A stretch of 64,000 nt of DNA from positions 1-64,000 of the forward strand of contig NZ_FZOJ01000012.1 in the NCBI RefSeq assembly GCF_900188145.1, written 5' to 3'. A program made the position numbers and the translations under genes. Source of the DNA: Anaerovirgula multivorans. Lineage in GTDB: Bacteria > Bacillota > Clostridia > Peptostreptococcales > Natronincolaceae. Positions 1 to 10,075 of this stretch are shown piece by piece (positions within the stretch are counted from its first letter, which is position 1; the number at the start of each line of letters is the position of its first letter). The notes below the pieces were generated by a model. The model did no database searches and had not been told where the DNA came from. It saw nothing but the letters and a program-made list of their open reading frames with translations.

Positions 1-209
1 AAAATTATTTGTTGAAGCATTACAGCCTAAGTATGTTCAATTAAGCTTCCATCATTTTCTAAATACAGCTTAGTTATTTGTACAAAACTTAGGTAATTAA
101 GCATTAAAGGTAATGATTATAGAATACTGACGGAAAATTTTCTTCTCTAAAAGTGGGTGAGACGTTTATTTACCCAAGAAGACAGGCACCTTGACTCGCT
201 GCTTGGTAG

Positions 210-1481
210 CTATTTTATATGAAAGTGACCCTTCCGAATGATTAATATAATAAGTAGACCAGAAATTAGCAATACAGAAATATTTAATATCCACTTAAAC
301 TCAAAGTTCTTCTCTTGATCTTTTTCCTCTATGACTTTCTCTACTAAGTCTGATAAACTGGTGCTTTCCTGCTTTACTTTTTCTATCTCTTCTATGTAAG
401 TACTAATGTCATAATGAGGTTTTGAGATCTCCTCATTACCAAAGAGAATATGAATTTTGTCAGTATCATTTGATTTAAACACCATTTTATCTATATAGTA
501 GCTTATCTCTACGCCTTCGATATTTATAGGATAATCATCTCTATCTTTAATAACAACCTGCAAATGCTCCGATGTGATAAATTCCCCCGTGGTACATCCT
601 ATTTGTATACTGGTATTCTCAGCTTTAACCTGGTTTAAATTTAATCTATATATTTCTCCCTTTCTAACTTCTTTAAGCTTTTCTCCTTCTCCATTAGTAA
701 TATAGAGCTTATAGCTCCTATTAAAATCATCCTTGCTAATTATCCTTATACTATTTATTCTAAGTCTATCCCTATTATGGATATTTAAAATGGTTTCATT
801 GCTTTCCTTGTTTACTTCTACCTTATGGTCTATTTTCTTAAATCCTTTATATTCCTCATATATAGCTTCATTAACATCATACTCAAGGCTCATATTATTA
901 ATAGCAACACCAGAAGTATCATTGACTGAAACGATTCTATAGTAAAGATACTTGTAGGTATCATCTAACGAAATTGCTAATTTTTCTATATCATTAACTC
1001 TATAGATAATATCGGATTTGATATTCTCCCAGCTCTTATTATCATGGCTGCCAAATATCTGTACTTCTTTATAAAAACTATCTTTTAATATATTGAAATT
1101 AAGCTTGTTGCCTATCACATCCATATTTTCTTTAATAGAGTTTATTTCATAATCAATGTAGTAATCGTTATCTTTCATGAAGGAAAGTACTTCTTTCCCA
1201 ATATATTCGGTATACTCTACTTTATTTGTACTTAGGAACCTATTGTAAATATAGTAAGGTATAAACTCACTTTTTTCGTTTATAAGCCTTAAATCCGATA
1301 AGTCCTCCTTTGCATGTCTATATATCTCATCATCTAAATAAATAGCCTTGACATCTTCTTTGTTTTCAAAGTAAACCTCTTTAGAATATTTCCATTGGCT
1401 TTGAGTGACTGCGAAAACATTTATTGTTGAGGAAAGTAAAAAAGTTAATATTGCTAATAGTAAAATTTGGGATTTTTGCAT
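210..1481 (-). CDS. DUF3999-like membrane-anchored exported protein
   Basis: 423 residues. An N-terminal signal sequence (about residues 1-24) is followed by a long soluble part rich in beta-strand-like stretches. One C-terminal membrane segment (about 397-415) ends in a short basic tail, so the bulk should lie outside the cell. The composition and its place directly after a DUF2339 membrane protein match the DUF3999/DUF2339 pairs known in other bacteria, whose function is not established. The start codon lies one base after the stop of the upstream gene, so the two are almost certainly cotranscribed and translationally coupled. Family assignment rests on pattern and context, not on a search. 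Confidence 0.7.
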   Translation of the reverse strand: MQKSQILLLAILTFLLSSTINVFAVTQSQWKYSKEVYFENKEDVKAIYLDDEIYRHAKEDLSDLRLINEKSEFIPYYIYNRFLSTNKVEYTEYIGKEVLSFMKDNDYYIDYEINSIKENMDVIGNKLNFNILKDSFYKEVQIFGSHDNKSWENIKSDIIYRVNDIEKLAISLDDTYKYLYYRIVSVNDTSGVAINNMSLEYDVNEAIYEEYKGFKKIDHKVEVNKESNETILNIHNRDRLRINSIRIISKDDFNRSYKLYITNGEGEKLKEVRKGEIYRLNLNQVKAENTSIQIGCTTGEFITSEHLQVVIKDRDDYPINIEGVEISYYIDKMVFKSNDTDKIHILFGNEEISKPHYDISTYIEEIEKVKQESTSLSDLVEKVIEEKDQEKNFEFKWILNISVLLISGLLIILIIRKGHFHIK

Positions 1482-1482
1482 T

Positions 1483-3981
1483 TTACTTAGCCTCCTCCAT
1501 ACTTGTTCTCAATCTTTGATAGATGAAGGATATTCCTATGAACACTAATCCAAAGCAAAAATATGCTATAATTCTCCCTGCACCACTTAAGTAATATAAG
1601 TCAAAGATAAATAGCTTGCCCGTTGAGAAGATCGACAGACCTAAACCAAACCTCCGTATTAATAAGTAGCTCTTCTTAAACCCAAAGGTGATACACGAGA
1701 ATGACATAGCAATGAAAATTATACTTATAATCAAATTAATATTTTGAAGGTTAAATTGTCTAGTTAAAAATAGTGTAGTGACTCCTAGGAGATAAATAGC
1801 TATTGCCAGTGGATAATATTCAACACTAAGGCTTTTTCTTTTTATAAGCTGTATCGTTAAGTTCTTTACGCTAATAACCACCAAAATATTGTATAGTATT
1901 AATATCGTGATAGATATTCCCCTCAATGTGGTATTAGAATGGCCTCCTACCCTCATTAAATTTATGGCTATACATAATACATTTGATAATATCAGTAATG
2001 TGGTGGAAATACCAACTACTATCTTATCTTTTATGGCTTCTATTTTTATTATTCCGTAGGCAAATATTATTGTCACCCCTGCTATAGTAATTAACTGATA
2101 AAAATCTATATAAGAGTAAGGTATTTTTGCAGCAAGGTATTGGTCATATAATCTTATGGACATTCTCAATAAATAGACCCAAGAATTAAGAACAATAAAA
2201 TATTTAAACCCATTAAATATTTTACCTTTTTTAGTGTACTTGGATAGTTGGCTTTTGTTATATTCCGAAATATATAAAGTAAGAACATAGATCAATCCTA
2301 GAGTTAAGAAAGAATACCTAAATGCAAAGTATTTAATGCTCCAGCCTAGATTAAAATCATATGCAAAAAAACCAAGGGTACAAATGCCAAGTATTGCCCA
2401 ACCCCCTAATTCAAGCTTCTCTGTATTATGCCTCTTGGCAAGGGTAAGCATTAGAATAGCTTCTATTAACCAACCCATAGCTGCCCATTTAACACCAAAT
2501 TGAAAAGGAATCATGAGTATGCAGAAGGTCAATGCTGTTATACTAAATAATGCTTGAACATATTCCTCCTGAGAGGTTTTTTTAAATATGAGCCTGCTTA
2601 AGCCAAAATAGCTAACTGCATAGACCAATGCCAAGAATCCCTTATAATCATCGAACCCTGCTGTCTCAAACAGTGCATATACAAGCAAACAATTTATAAT
2701 AGTATTAAGCCCCAGCAATGCTAAATCAAGTCTTCTAAGCTTAATATTTTTTCTAATTGGATAAGCAAGTGTTATACCTAAATACATAAGAAAGGTTAGT
2801 ATTCCATAGGATATTCCAATAATTTTATTACTAGCACTAAAGGTTAAATATATTAGGCAAGGCATATTTAATAAAAAGCTTAGATAGTTTATGTAAATCC
2901 ATCTTCTTTCAAAAGATATTGCTAGTACCAAAAGATTCAATATTATTAAGTAACCCATAGCGATATATACTTGGGAGCCCCATATTCCTTCAATTAGTAC
3001 AAAGCTAAAGAATGGCAGGTACCCACCAAATAAAGATATACCAGCAATGGTCATTGAGCTATATCTCTGAGAGAGAGCAATTGACCCCATAGTTATAAGA
3101 ATTGAAACCATGATACTAATTGGTAAGTTCAGTATGTTTAGAAAGAAGTAGCTGCTAAAAACAGTAAGATACAAGACACCTATTCCACCACCACACAAAC
3201 CTAAGGCAAATAGATTTTTATTCTTTTTGTTGAACCATTCGCCTACAGCCAATAACCCGCCCCCTAAAAGGAAGCCTGAGATACCTTTCATGTAGTCATT
3301 AAACCACAAAGAATATGTATGCTTCATGGCAGTAGCAACACCTAGTAGTAATAAAATTATTCCCACCTTATTAATCCAATTAAGACCGATTTTAACTTCT
3401 ATATCATTGTGTTTTTGCTTTTTAGCAAGAGTCTCGTCACTGACTTCCTCCTCCTGTAAAATATCATACTCCATCTTTATTTCATCTATTACTTTTAGAT
3501 TTACTTGCTTTAGCTTTTCCTTTTGAACACTTATTTTCTCATCAAGCTCCAGCTTAATATTATCTATTGCCTTACTTATTTCTTCATCCTGCTCCTTAAG
3601 TTCTTTAGAAGCCACGCTATTTATTTTATGAATTCTATCCTTTACTGAATTCTCTAAGGCCTGAAGCTTATTAATTCCATTTTTTTCTTCCTTGCTAAAA
3701 TAAAGCTCCATTTTCTTCTTAGATCCATTAAGTATAGCCGCTCTTTCATTAAGCATCTGCTCTTTCAATGAGGCCTTTATGCTCATATTTTCCTGTTGAA
3801 GCTTTGTTATCCTTTTCTCTGCCTCTACTAGATTTTTTTTGATGTCCTCAATTTCTTTTTTCATCTCAATATTTTCATTAATAGGATCATTCAAATTAAT
3901 TTCCTTAAATAATTCTTCATACTCCTTTAAAATGTCCTTTTGGCTTTTTAATAGCCCCTGGACTTTATTGCCTAACTCCAT
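1483..3981 (-). CDS. DUF2339 family polytopic membrane protein
   Basis: 832 residues. The first 190 or so are charged and heptad-like, a long cytoplasmic coiled coil. The rest is a nearly continuous series of more than twenty hydrophobic segments, the typical DUF2339 architecture. It is first in a two-gene operon with the DUF3999-like gene. Proteins of this type are thought to work at the cell envelope, but no reaction is known. The ribosome site (GAGGGTAC, just upstream of the ATG at 3981) is reasonable. Length and topology are intact. Confidence 0.8.
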   Translation of the reverse strand: MELGNKVQGLLKSQKDILKEYEELFKEINLNDPINENIEMKKEIEDIKKNLVEAEKRITKLQQENMSIKASLKEQMLNERAAILNGSKKKMELYFSKEEKNGINKLQALENSVKDRIHKINSVASKELKEQDEEISKAIDNIKLELDEKISVQKEKLKQVNLKVIDEIKMEYDILQEEEVSDETLAKKQKHNDIEVKIGLNWINKVGIILLLLGVATAMKHTYSLWFNDYMKGISGFLLGGGLLAVGEWFNKKNKNLFALGLCGGGIGVLYLTVFSSYFFLNILNLPISIMVSILITMGSIALSQRYSSMTIAGISLFGGYLPFFSFVLIEGIWGSQVYIAMGYLIILNLLVLAISFERRWIYINYLSFLLNMPCLIYLTFSASNKIIGISYGILTFLMYLGITLAYPIRKNIKLRRLDLALLGLNTIINCLLVYALFETAGFDDYKGFLALVYAVSYFGLSRLIFKKTSQEEYVQALFSITALTFCILMIPFQFGVKWAAMGWLIEAILMLTLAKRHNTEKLELGGWAILGICTLGFFAYDFNLGWSIKYFAFRYSFLTLGLIYVLTLYISEYNKSQLSKYTKKGKIFNGFKYFIVLNSWVYLLRMSIRLYDQYLAAKIPYSYIDFYQLITIAGVTIIFAYGIIKIEAIKDKIVVGISTTLLILSNVLCIAINLMRVGGHSNTTLRGISITILILYNILVVISVKNLTIQLIKRKSLSVEYYPLAIAIYLLGVTTLFLTRQFNLQNINLIISIIFIAMSFSCITFGFKKSYLLIRRFGLGLSIFSTGKLFIFDLYYLSGAGRIIAYFCFGLVFIGISFIYQRLRTSMEEAK

Positions 3982-4510
3982 AAATGTACCCTCCCCTATA
4001 TTGGCACCAAATCATGTCGTTAATATATTTCCACATTAAAACTATTTTTCCTTTGTTTATAAAATTTTTATTAAAGTTATAATAACTAACTTAGTGCTAA
4101 AGACCTAGCTTATTGGCTTTTAACGTCACAATTTAGCTACAGTGATAGTCCTTGGATTCAATTAAAGAAAAAAACATTGTTGTTATTTCAGTCACAATAT
4201 TATTTTATCGACAAAATAGCAATTGTTCTATTTTTTTAGCTAATAAGTTGAGAATTTTTTCAAACAATATAAAAAAGCCAAATTTAAAGGGAGATAGACT
4301 ATGGTAAATCGGGAACTTATTATAGTAACCGCAAATAGCCTTCCTCTATCTAAATACGCCATATATGTTGTAAATACTAGTTATTTAAAAAAATCGCCGT
4401 TACTTTGGTTAATAAGATAACCCTACTGACAGGAGAACTATATCTGATTATCTTCTTAACTTGATAATTATAAATTGAAAAGTTAATACTTTTGTATCGA
4501 AAATAATTTA
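3982..4510. other. AT-rich intergenic region
   Basis: No gene is visible in this 530-base spacer. Around 4360-4412 there is a stretch (TTGTAAATACTAG, then an A-run and TCGCCGTTACTT) that matches the left half of the hairpin repeat described elsewhere in the window. Its right half has diverged. Confidence 0.5.
4360..4412 (+). repeat. degenerate copy of the dispersed hairpin repeat (copy 1)
   Basis: The left flank TTGTAAATACTA and left arm TCGCCGTTACTT agree with the better copies at 37726 and 52334. After that the match is lost, and only a local GGTTA/TAACC hairpin is seen. It may be a decayed or truncated copy. Confidence 0.35.
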
Positions 4511-4554
4511 AAATAGTAGACTGTAAATAAATAATGATTTTCAGTCCACTATTT
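4511..4554 (-). terminator. terminator after pdxT
   Basis: AAATAGTAGACTG at 4511-4523 pairs with CAGTCCACTATTT at 4542-4554, with one mismatch. It lies 28 bases after the pdxT stop. The minus-strand tail is T-rich but not a clean run. Confidence 0.6.
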
Positions 4555-4581
4555 ATTATACTTAAAATTTTTCTACTTAGA

Positions 4582-5151
4582 TTACTTTATCATATTGATA
4601 AAGTATTCATGGAAAATTTTATCATCAGTCAGTTCAGGATGGAAAGAAGTTACAAGTATATTTTCCTGGCGTGCAGCTACGATATTTCCATCTACTTTAT
4701 GAAGCACATCAACCTTTTCATCAATATCAACAATGTAAGGAGCCCTTATAAACACCATAGGAATTTCTTTTTCAGATACCCCTTCAACCACTCCTGTAGT
4801 GACGAAGCTATCCAGTTGAGTACCATATGCATTTCGTCTTACTTTAATGTCCATAACTTTTAGGTGAGCGTCTTCATTACCATCTATTTCTTTGGCAAGC
4901 AGAATCATTCCTGCACACGTTCCCCATACAGGTAATCCGTTACTGATTTTATTTACTAAGACTTCCTTGATTTTAAAATCATCAAGTAGTTTTCCTATTG
5001 TTGTACTTTCACCACCAGGTAAAATAATTCCATCAAGATTATAAAGCTGTTTCGCATTTCTTATCTCAATAGCTTCGTGACCTAGTGATTTAATTATCTC
5101 TATATGCTCTTTAAATGCACCTTGAAGTGCTAAAACACCAATTCTTTTCAT
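4582..5151 (-). CDS. pdxT: PLP synthase glutaminase subunit PdxT
   Basis: 189 residues, the usual length. This class I amidotransferase hydrolyses glutamine and passes ammonia to PdxS for de novo pyridoxal 5'-phosphate synthesis in the cytoplasm. Visible landmarks are the N-terminal LALQGAFKEH, the oxyanion loop LPGGEST (45-51), the nucleophile Cys79 in GTCAGM, and the catalytic His171 and Glu173 in SFHPE. It follows pdxS with one base between the pdxS stop and its own start, the standard pdxST arrangement. Nothing is missing. Confidence 0.97.
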   Translation of the reverse strand: MKRIGVLALQGAFKEHIEIIKSLGHEAIEIRNAKQLYNLDGIILPGGESTTIGKLLDDFKIKEVLVNKISNGLPVWGTCAGMILLAKEIDGNEDAHLKVMDIKVRRNAYGTQLDSFVTTGVVEGVSEKEIPMVFIRAPYIVDIDEKVDVLHKVDGNIVAARQENILVTSFHPELTDDKIFHEYFINMIK

Positions 5152-5152
5152 A

Positions 5153-6031
5153 TCAATACCCTCTATTAGCCATTCTTTCTTCTTTATCTATTGAATATAC
5201 ATTGATTCCAACCATTGCTTCTCCAAGATTTTCTGATACTTCAGCTAGTATCTTTGTATCATTAAAGTTTGTAACAGCTTTAACTATAGCAGCAGCTCTT
5301 TTTCTCGGATCTCCAGATTTAAAAATTCCAGAGCCAACGAACACTCCGTCGCAACCAAGCTGCATCATCATTGCAGCATCAGCAGGGGTTGCAATACCAC
5401 CGGCCGCAAAGTTTACAACAGGCAATCTTCCATATTCATGAACAAATTCCACTAAATGAATAGGGGCTTGTAGTTCTTTAGCAGCATTCATTAATTCTTC
5501 TTTAGACAGACCTTGTATTCTTCTTATTTCAGAATTCATCATTCTCATATGCTTAACTGCTTCTATAACATCACCCGTGCCTGGCTCACCTTTCGTTCTA
5601 ATCATTGACGCACCTTCTCCAATTCTTCTTAAAGCTTCGCCAAGATTTTTAGCTCCACAAACAAAAGGAACTCTGAAAGTTTTTTTGTCAATATGTAGAA
5701 TTGGATCAGCAGGTGTTAGAACTTCACTTTCATCAATATAGTCAACGTTAATAGCTTCTAAAATTTGAGCTTCCACGAAATGTCCAATTCTTACTTTAGC
5801 CATAACGGGAATAGAAACAGCTTTCTGTATTTCTTTAATCATCTGTGGATCTGAAGCTCTTGCAACTCCACCATGTTTTCTGATATCAGCTGGAACCCTT
5901 TCAAGAGCCATAACAGCACAAGCACCTGCTTCTTCAGAAATTTTTGCTTCTTCTGGAGTTGTTACATCCATGATCACTCCACCCTTTAACATTTGAGCAA
6001 GATTTTTGTTCAATTCATATCTATCATCCAT
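5153..6031 (-). CDS. pdxS: PLP synthase lyase subunit PdxS
   Basis: 292 residues from the ATG at 6031, placed behind a perfect AAGGAGGTATTATA. An open frame continues 11 codons upstream, but that would bury the ribosome site, and the chosen start gives the family N-terminus [13 protein letters not shown]. PdxS makes PLP from ribose 5-phosphate, glyceraldehyde 3-phosphate and ammonia supplied by PdxT, as a dodecamer. Visible landmarks are the [12 protein letters not shown] segment, the lysine in MAKVRIGH that forms the sugar imine, and the GEPGTG phosphate loop. First gene of the pdxST operon, driven by the promoter at 6108-6136. Confidence 0.97.
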   Translation of the reverse strand: MDDRYELNKNLAQMLKGGVIMDVTTPEEAKISEEAGACAVMALERVPADIRKHGGVARASDPQMIKEIQKAVSIPVMAKVRIGHFVEAQILEAINVDYIDESEVLTPADPILHIDKKTFRVPFVCGAKNLGEALRRIGEGASMIRTKGEPGTGDVIEAVKHMRMMNSEIRRIQGLSKEELMNAAKELQAPIHLVEFVHEYGRLPVVNFAAGGIATPADAAMMMQLGCDGVFVGSGIFKSGDPRKRAAAIVKAVTNFNDTKILAEVSENLGEAMVGINVYSIDKEERMANRGY

Positions 6032-6072
6032 TATAATACCTCCTTGTTTTGATTTTAAGTGCATACAAACAT

Positions 6073-6179
6073 AGATACAATTTTAATTGTATCTATTCCG
6101 TAATACAATTATGTCATTTTTGTACTGTTTTATCAACACTATTTCAAAAATTGTATTGTTTTTAATTTAATTGTATTGG
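6073..6179 (-). promoter_or_regulatory. pdxS promoter with ATACAAT boxes, candidate PdxR-type sites
   Basis: On the minus strand a -35 TTGATA (6136-6131), a 17-base spacer and a -10 CATAAT (6113-6108) form a good sigma-A promoter. Around it the box ATACAAT recurs. Upstream there are two direct copies CAATACAA at 6151-6158 and 6171-6178, exactly 20 bases apart. Downstream there is one at 6102-6110, then a 10-base perfect inverted repeat AGATACAATT/AATTGTATCT at 6073-6094. Upstream direct repeats two helical turns apart fit an activator such as the MocR-family PdxR. The regulator itself is inferred. Confidence 0.65.
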
Positions 6180-6194
6180 TATAGTTCTAAAAAA

Positions 6195-6219
6195 TTCACT
6201 AAACAATATGTTTAGTGAA
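6195..6219 (-). terminator. terminator after the M28 peptidase gene
   Basis: TTCACTAAAC pairs perfectly with GTTTAGTGAA across a 5-base loop. On the minus strand it is followed by six T residues, 33 bases after the stop codon. Confidence 0.85.
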
Positions 6220-6252
6220 TAAAAACTTGAACTATTCAACTATCTTAGAGCA

Positions 6253-7464
6253 CTAATGATGTTTAACAATATCTTTTAAAGCTGTAACCAAGTCCCACAA
6301 CAATGCTATATCCACATTGTCCATTGTATCCTTTGGCGTATGCGAAATATTCATAACAACATCTCTCACATTTGATGATGTCACGGCAATACACGGAACA
6401 CCGTTTTGAAGAAACATAGAATGGTCTCCTTCGTACCATTCCTCTCCTTTGACAACGGTTTTATAATTATCAATAATCCTCATTACTTTATTTATCTGAT
6501 TATCTGATAGATTATAAAATGAAAAAGCTGTTTTTGAATCCTTATGCCCCGCCCCATCAATGTTGATCACCATTTTTACATCTTCGAAATTCCCATTATT
6601 TTGATTGATATATAACATTTGTCCTGGTACCGAATAGTAATCTTCACCATTGAAGGCAACAATTTCGATATCATTAAGCCCCTTGTAGTCTCTTAGTTGA
6701 TCTGCTAAAGCCATTAATACAGCCACACCCGCTGCGTTATCCAGTGCACCTGATGTATCTTTCTTTGTATCTATGTGGGCACACAATACAAGCCGCCCTT
6801 TTCCTTCACCTTTTTTTCTTGCAATTGCATTATATGCTTTAGTAGAAATTCTTTTTGATTCAAATGACAATTCAACTTTTTGTCCATTAAATTTTATTAA
6901 TTTTTCACCATCTATATCTTTCATATAAACAGATGGTATGTCAAAGTCCCCATCTTCAAATATGGGAAAAGGATAGAGCCCCCCTGATGTACCATTCCCA
7001 TATCCAGTAACGCAAATAATTGCTTTAGGCTTTTTATCTTCTAATAAGGATACAATCTGTTTGTGTTCCTCTGGATTGTAAAATACAAAATTTTTAGGCA
7101 TAATCTGTTCTTTCGTCAATTCATTAGTAATTACCAATATTTTCTCATAAGCGTCCGCTGATTTTAGTTCATCTAAAGTAGATGTAACCACTAATTCTGC
7201 ATTAACATCACATGGCAGTGCATAGGGGCTTACAAATGCTAGATACTCCTTGTCTCCAGCTTTTAAACATACTTCACCACATTCCCATTCGATACAATCA
7301 AACCCATCCTTTTGCATATCATAGCCAAATGATGACATAACATTATAAAAGAAATCTACTGCCTGCCTATTGCCATCACTTCCCACATGGCGCTCACCTA
7401 TTTCCACCGTTAGCTTTTCAAGATATGCTTTGATAAAATTTGTACCTTTCACTGATAATTCCAT
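6253..7464 (-). CDS. M28 family zinc peptidase
   Basis: 403 residues, starting at an ATG behind TTGGAGGTG. The M28 aminopeptidase fold is shown by the two-zinc ligand series: His in LCAHIDT, Asp in ALDNAAG, Glu pair in FNGEDYY, Asp in INIDGAG, His in ISHTPKD. The N-terminal half carries an inserted PA-like domain (about residues 70-210). There is no signal peptide, so it is probably a cytoplasmic peptidase that clips N-terminal residues from peptides. It is a single-gene unit with its own terminator, and its exact substrate cannot be told. Confidence 0.9.
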   Translation of the reverse strand: MELSVKGTNFIKAYLEKLTVEIGERHVGSDGNRQAVDFFYNVMSSFGYDMQKDGFDCIEWECGEVCLKAGDKEYLAFVSPYALPCDVNAELVVTSTLDELKSADAYEKILVITNELTKEQIMPKNFVFYNPEEHKQIVSLLEDKKPKAIICVTGYGNGTSGGLYPFPIFEDGDFDIPSVYMKDIDGEKLIKFNGQKVELSFESKRISTKAYNAIARKKGEGKGRLVLCAHIDTKKDTSGALDNAAGVAVLMALADQLRDYKGLNDIEIVAFNGEDYYSVPGQMLYINQNNGNFEDVKMVINIDGAGHKDSKTAFSFYNLSDNQINKVMRIIDNYKTVVKGEEWYEGDHSMFLQNGVPCIAVTSSNVRDVVMNISHTPKDTMDNVDIALLWDLVTALKDIVKHH

Positions 7465-7555
7465 AATCTACACCTCCAAGATTTAATAAAACTTCTTATT
7501 TTCTGAATTATATCATCTCAGAAAAAGGTGGTGTATTAATGTAAGGTTTGATAAT

Positions 7556-8305
7556 CTATTCTTCTATTTTATCTAATATCTTAAAAATTTCTTCTGCTTT
7601 GTCTGCAGTCTTTTGTAAGACATATAGCCAATGGTCTCCTGTCCATACAATATCTTCTTTATTTGGATTATGTAATGCCTCTAAGGCTTCTTCATTGCAT
7701 CCAGCATCAAACTTTTTTAAACACTTATGTATAGCAGACATACTGTATTTTGCTTGTCGGAGCATATAGATTATTCTAAGACGCTCAATTTCTTTCCTAC
7801 CGTATATCCGCCTTTGGTTTTTTCCAACTCGTGGTACACCAATCAACCCGTTTCGCTCCCAATTTCTAAGGGCTTCAGGTGTAACCCCGATTACTGTTGC
7901 AGCTTCTGCTCTACTATGGATTTCTCCTGGTTCTTCTACCATTACATGGTCTGACCATTGTTTTAATATTTTAACAGCTTCTTTGGCTTTCTCATATTCT
8001 ATTTCGATAATCTGTATATACTCTTTCGTATAGTTTCTAGCAGCTTTCAATTCCCAAGATTTCATAGCATCAATTATTTTAATAGAAGCTTTACGAATAT
8101 TTTCTCCTGGCCACTCATCAAGAAAAATACACCTTAAAACCATTACTTGATATAGGTGTCTATCATTAAACAATCTATATCCATTCTCTGCTCTCGGAGC
8201 GGGTAATATAAGTCCAATCCGTTCATAAAATCTTACAGTGTTAGGGTGAATATTTGTTTTTCGCGCAATATCGCTTGTTTTATAAAACAATGCATTCTCC
8301 TCCAT
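7556..8305 (-). CDS. MerR-family regulator with two MerR DNA-binding domains
   Basis: 249 residues. An N-terminal MerR helix-turn-helix (KTSDIARKTNIHPNTVRFYERIG, about 9-31) has its wing and dimerisation helix. A second MerR-like helix-turn-helix follows in the same chain (about 132-200, with EAATVIGVTPEALRNWERNG). Duplicated MerR domains are uncommon and suggest the protein reads a longer site or works as a pseudo-dimer. No ligand cysteines are obvious. The first ATG has no ribosome site of its own. A TTG at 8290, eight bases after GGAGG, is the better placed start. No partner gene lies directly beside it. Confidence 0.85.
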   Translation of the reverse strand: MEENALFYKTSDIARKTNIHPNTVRFYERIGLILPAPRAENGYRLFNDRHLYQVMVLRCIFLDEWPGENIRKASIKIIDAMKSWELKAARNYTKEYIQIIEIEYEKAKEAVKILKQWSDHVMVEEPGEIHSRAEAATVIGVTPEALRNWERNGLIGVPRVGKNQRRIYGRKEIERLRIIYMLRQAKYSMSAIHKCLKKFDAGCNEEALEALHNPNKEDIVWTGDHWLYVLQKTADKAEEIFKILDKIEE

Positions 8306-8481
8306 AAAACATTTTTGTTTTTTTCTTCTCGTACTCTGATGGAGTTATTTTTGACTTTCTTCTTTCATATAATCATATTTGCATACTATAATAAGAATCC
8401 TTTGATTCTGTCGTTTCTAAATAAGTAAAACTATTTGGACCAATATAATTACATAATACAAGTTGATGATTCTTTCCTTTC

Positions 8482-8542
8482 AAAAAAAACGCCGTTACTT
8501 ATGATAAGGTTCTCCGTAACGGCTATAACGTAGACTTTTTTC
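8482..8542 (+). repeat. dispersed hairpin repeat, copy 2
   Basis: A-run, GCCGTTAC (8491-8498), the loop TTATGATAAGGTTCTCC, then GTAACGGC (8516-8523): an 8-base perfect inner stem. This is followed by a T-run at 8536-8541. It sits two bases beyond the stop of the PhzF-like gene and could serve it as a terminator on the minus strand. Confidence 0.8.
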
Positions 8543-8543
8543 T

Positions 8544-9455
8544 TTAATCATTTAATGATAATTCAGATCTAAATACTATCACAGCATTCCCAGAAACTTT
8601 AACTTCTACAGGTTCTTTATCTTCTATTTTTACCTCAACTTCAATAATACCTGGTCGTCTTATAGCCTCACCCTGCTTAGTCTTAAATTTAAACAAAGAA
8701 TTACCGTGTTTAACAAAATTATGGTGAACAAGATATGCACCTAAAGGACCATTTGCATTACCAGTTACAGGGTCTTCATTAATACCTATTGCAGGTGCAA
8801 ACATTCTGCCATGTATTAAAATATCACTATCTTGTGAATCAACTGTGAAAACATAATATCCATTACATTTAATAATCTTACTCAACTTAGAAAGTGCATT
8901 ATAATCTGGTTGCAATGTATTTAAAGTTGCAATACTTTTTATACCGACCATAACCTTGGAATGACCTGTTGAGACAATCTGAATTTCATAGTTTTCCAGC
9001 AAATCACTATTTCTTATATTAAGTGCTGCTAAAAGTTCTTCTTTATTTATGCTGTTAATAATGGTGCCAAACTCAACTTTACCCTGTGTCATAACAATTT
9101 TGTAATCCTCATTTTCCTTTACTATATCAACAGGCAAAATCCCGGCACCTGTCTTATGATAAACCCTTGAAGTATCAAGTCCATTTTCAACAGCACGGGC
9201 ATAATGAGCAGCAATAGTAGCATGCCCACAGATTGGCACTTCATTTGTTGGAGTAAAAAAACGTATATGAACATCATACTCATTGCTATTCGAAGAAAAG
9301 ATATAGGCTGTCTCAGAATTATTAAGTTCTCTAGCAATTTTCTGCATTTCATAATCAGTTAATCCATCTGCATTTGTTATTACTCCTGCTGGATTTCCTG
9401 TGAATTTTTCCTTTGTAAATGAATCAATTTGATATAAGTTATATTTTCTTATCAT
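8544..9455 (-). CDS. PhzF-family isomerase/epimerase-like protein
   Basis: 303 residues, normal for the family. The start follows AGGGGGTAAATC. The PhzF signature is clear: YQIDSFTKEKFTGNPAGV at the N-terminus, the acidic active-site region with SETAYIF, FTPTNEVPICGHATIA near residue 75, and the second-domain GNANGPLGAY. These proteins are built from two diaminopimelate-epimerase-like halves and act as isomerases on small aromatic or amino-acid-derived substrates. The substrate here is unknown. Single gene, with hairpin repeat copy 2 at its end. Confidence 0.9.
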   Translation of the reverse strand: MIRKYNLYQIDSFTKEKFTGNPAGVITNADGLTDYEMQKIARELNNSETAYIFSSNSNEYDVHIRFFTPTNEVPICGHATIAAHYARAVENGLDTSRVYHKTGAGILPVDIVKENEDYKIVMTQGKVEFGTIINSINKEELLAALNIRNSDLLENYEIQIVSTGHSKVMVGIKSIATLNTLQPDYNALSKLSKIIKCNGYYVFTVDSQDSDILIHGRMFAPAIGINEDPVTGNANGPLGAYLVHHNFVKHGNSLFKFKTKQGEAIRRPGIIEVEVKIEDKEPVEVKVSGNAVIVFRSELSLND

Positions 9456-9676
9456 GATTTACCCCCTAAATATATTATAAATTTATAAATTGCACTACAT
9501 TTTCTTACTTTGTGGCAATTAATATCTAGATATTATATAATTAATTATAGTTTTACTTGAATGCACATACAAGTACGCACTTATTAGTCAGATACTTACT
9601 GTTTGGAAAGAAGGATAAGATGTGGATAACGGCATGATTGAAAAATTCCCAAACCAAAAGAAAAGACAAAAAGATT

Positions 9677-9882
9677 TTAAATGTTCAATTGGATTTGCTC
9701 AGAAATGACTTGCTTCATTTCTATCATAGCTTTAGCTTCATCTAAACCGTCAATGACTAGCTCCATAGTATTACCATGTTTAGCACCTAGGGTTAATAAT
9801 GACATAATGCTTTTTGCATTGCCTGTCCTCCCGTTGTATATGAGTTCAACAGTAGATTGAAAATTTGAAGCTGTTTTAACAT
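9677..9882 (-). pseudogene. HPr-like phosphocarrier remnant lacking its N-terminus
   Basis: Reading the minus strand from the GTT at 9880 to the TAA at 9677-9679 gives 67 residues that match HPr from about residue 22 on: VKTASNFQS, ELIYNGRTGNAKSIMSLLTL, then GAKHGNTMELVIDG. An in-frame TAA sits just before this segment and there is no start. An ATG with a ribosome site (CTCC at 9891-9894 on the plus strand) remains at 9882 but is one base out of frame. The active-site histidine 15 region is missing, so it cannot act as a phosphocarrier. It lies divergent from the PTS operon at 10076 and may once have served it. Confidence 0.7.
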
Positions 9883-10075
9883 TTTAAAAACTCCTTTTCC
9901 TTTTTATTTTATTGTAAAAAAGCTCTATGAAATTGAGAAGTCCCATTCCTTTCATCGCTAAATGTGCAAAAATAAGATGGTGTAAAGTCTACTTTTGCAC
10001 ATCTTTGTATGCTTAAATATGAACTTCCACATTAAAATGTATAGAGCTATAATAAAATTGAAAGGAGTCAATATC

